A DNA stretch of 33,140 bases from JAVVEW01 sp032251045 (GTDB lineage Bacteria > Pseudomonadota > Gammaproteobacteria > Methylococcales > Methylomonadaceae), in contig JAVVEW010000029.1 of NCBI GenBank assembly GCA_032251045.1, positions 1-33,140 of the forward strand, in the 5' to 3' direction. How positions within the stretch are numbered: position 1 is the stretch's first letter; every line of letters starts with the position of its first letter. Below are positions 31,922-33,140 of the stretch, one piece after another. Made by a program: the position numbers and the translations under genes. The notes under the pieces were generated by a model. The model saw only the letters and a program-made list of their open reading frames with translations. It had not been told where the DNA came from and ran no database searches.

Positions 31922-32652
31922 TGACAGAACGCTCCGCGCTGGTGTTGGGCGTGGGTCCGGTGAAAGGGTTGGGCGCGGCTTTGGCTCAACGCTTTGCCCG
32001 CGAAGGGCTTAACGTGGTCATCGCCGGCCGCAGTCCAGCCAAACTGGAACAGGTTGCCGAACTTATTGACGGGCAAGGCGGTGTGGCTGTGCCGGTGGTC
32101 GCCGATGCTACTGAACCAGCGCAAATGACTGCCTTGGCCAAGGTACTGACCGAGCGCTGCCCGCCGCTGACCTTAGCGGCCTTGACCGTGGATCGCAATC
32201 AACCGGCGCCGTTTCTGGACACCGATGTTGCGCTGTACACCGATTTATGGCGACAAAACAGCCTGGCAGCGTTTTTATTCGCGCAAACGGTGATCCCGTT
32301 GATGCTGGCGCAAGGCCAAGGCACGTTGCTGTTCACCGGCGCCACCGCCTCGCTGCGCGCCAAACCACCATTCACCGCCTTCGCCTCGGCCAAAGCCGGG
32401 GTGCGCGCCCTGGCGCAAGGCCTGGCGCGGGAATTCGGCCCCAAAGGTCTGCATATCGTGCATTGCATAATCGACGGCGTGATCGATGGCGACCGTGCCC
32501 GGCAACAGTTTCCCGATTTCGTCGCCGGCAAAGGCGAGGACGGCTTGCTGGACCCCGAGGCCATTGCCGAAACCTATTGGCAGTTACATCAACAACCCGC
32601 CAACGCCTGGAGCCATGAACTGGATCTGCGCCCATTCAAGGAGTCGTTCTGA
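31921..32652 (+). CDS. Short-chain dehydrogenase-like protein with F-x3-K active site
   Basis: A 243-residue classical-size SDR. The nucleotide site reads GVGPVKGLG (residues 10-18) in place of TGxxxGxG. NVVIAGRSPAKLEQV has the Arg/Ser pair typical of NADP users. The catalytic YxxxK is replaced by F154-x3-K158 in PPFTAFASAKAGVRAL, while serine is at about residue 144 (TGATASLRA). The later HIVHCIIDGVIDGDRARQQFPDF is characteristic of a clade of SDRs that keep Phe here, so this may be a family trait rather than a loss. Activity may be altered or non-redox. It overlaps both neighbours by one base, which implies strict co-translation with the carbonic-anhydrase-like and DUF1326 genes. Confidence 0.85.
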   Translation: MTERSALVLGVGPVKGLGAALAQRFAREGLNVVIAGRSPAKLEQVAELIDGQGGVAVPVVADATEPAQMTALAKVLTERCPPLTLAALTVDRNQPAPFLDTDVALYTDLWRQNSLAAFLFAQTVIPLMLAQGQGTLLFTGATASLRAKPPFTAFASAKAGVRALAQGLAREFGPKGLHIVHCIIDGVIDGDRARQQFPDFVAGKGEDGLLDPEAIAETYWQLHQQPANAWSHELDLRPFKESF

Positions 32653-33140
32653 TGTCAACCCAAGCGGATTGGCGGCTTGAAGGCCGCTACTTTGAAACCT
32701 GTAACTGCGAAACCGCTTGCCCGTGCATCTGGCTGGCCGACCCCAGTGAAGGACAATGCAAATTACTGGTCGCTTGGCATATCGAAACCGGCCATTATCA
32801 GACAGTCGGGCTGGATAATCTGAATGTCGCACTGGCCTGTTTCGCGCCCGGCAACATGATCAAAGGCGGCTGGCAAGCGGCGTTATACCTGGATCAGCGC
32901 GCCAGCCCGGCGCAAACGCAGGCCCTGCAAACGATTTTTTCCGGGCAAGCCGGCGGCCATCTGGCGATGCTGATGCAGCTGGTAGAAGGTGTCTGGGGCA
33001 TTCGTCAGGTGGAAATTGACTATCATGACGACGACCGCACACCGCGTTTGCGCATTCCCGGCATCGCCGAAGCGGCCATCGAATCGATTCAAGGCATTGC
33101 CGGCGGCGACAGCCGGATCGAGAATCCGCCGCTGTGCGTG
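32652..33140 (+). CDS. DUF1326 family protein (cut by window end)
   Basis: The frame is open for 163 codons from the ATG at 32652 to the window edge, so the C-terminus is missing. The N-terminus LEGRYFETCNCETACPCIW carries the diagnostic CxCx3CxC cluster (C17, C19, C23, C25) of DUF1326, which suggests metal or cluster binding. GHYQTVGLDNLNVALACFAPGNM, the AALYLDQRASPAQTQALQTIF segment and the later GGHLAMLMQLVEGVWGI are also family-typical. Its function is unknown. It is often encoded with a membrane DUF2182 protein, which could lie just past the window. Its start overlaps the SDR stop by one base. Confidence 0.88.
   Translation, partial: MSTQADWRLEGRYFETCNCETACPCIWLADPSEGQCKLLVAWHIETGHYQTVGLDNLNVALACFAPGNMIKGGWQAALYLDQRASPAQTQALQTIFSGQAGGHLAMLMQLVEGVWGIRQVEIDYHDDDRTPRLRIPGIAEAAIESIQGIAGGDSRIENPPLCV

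Overview
The window looks like chromosomal DNA of a gammaproteobacterium. The evidence is a type IV pilin gene, recC, rph-rdgB, a type II secretion remnant, beta-barrel and lipoprotein genes, and several families of dispersed palindromic repeats. The repeat style (a GTAGGTTGGGCAAAG palindrome and C-run/TTTTGCAAAA/G-run units) reminds me of gammaproteobacterial methanotrophs (Methylococcales). No methane-oxidation gene is present, so that placement is only a weak inference.

Layout. 1-1020: the 5' part of an IS5-family transposase gene on the minus strand, cut by the window edge, then a RelB/RelE-type toxin-antitoxin pair. 1020-7500: repeats, then a surface-polysaccharide cluster with three GT4-type glycosyltransferases, a SAM methyltransferase and UDP-GlcNAc 2-epimerase (wecB). 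The two middle glycosyltransferases are AT-richer by eye and meet tail to tail, which suggests acquired DNA. 7497-10967: a type IV major pilin gene followed by a large membrane GT-C/TPR protein that may glycosylate the pilin, with an HTH-Sel1 regulator-like gene divergent from them. The GT-C gene carries a palindromic repeat inside its open frame. 11202-16083: an outer-membrane barrel protein, then a minus-strand run of Hanks-type kinase, rph, rdgB and a NahK-like sugar kinase. 16261-21524: a prolyl-4-hydroxylase-like oxygenase, a complete recC without recB or recD beside it, a repeat array, and a decayed gspE-gspF fragment. 21637-26504: an overlapping minus-strand pair (epimerase-like SDR and class III aminotransferase), a plus-strand zinc-starvation operon (DUF1826 and a COG0523 GTPase) under a near-perfect Zur-type palindrome, and an MliC-like lipoprotein. 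26725-28839: a GH57 glycoside hydrolase.

The most coherent candidate for an undescribed system is 28893-33140. A sigma-54 activator with a cysteine-rich N-terminal sensor domain is transcribed away from a tightly packed operon: DUF938 methyltransferase, beta-carbonic-anhydrase-like protein, SDR with an F-x3-K active site, and DUF1326 protein with a CxCx3CxC cluster (cut by the window end). Between them lie two 17-bp boxes of the type TTGAAGTTTAACTTCAA, 20 bp apart beside the regulator start, and a strong -24/-12 promoter, TGGCATCAACTTTGCT, 41 bp before the first operon gene. This is a complete enhancer-activator-target layout for a pathway of unknown chemistry.

Limits: everything was read by eye. 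Family names rest on recognised motifs, not searches, and start codons were chosen by Shine-Dalgarno fit and family length.
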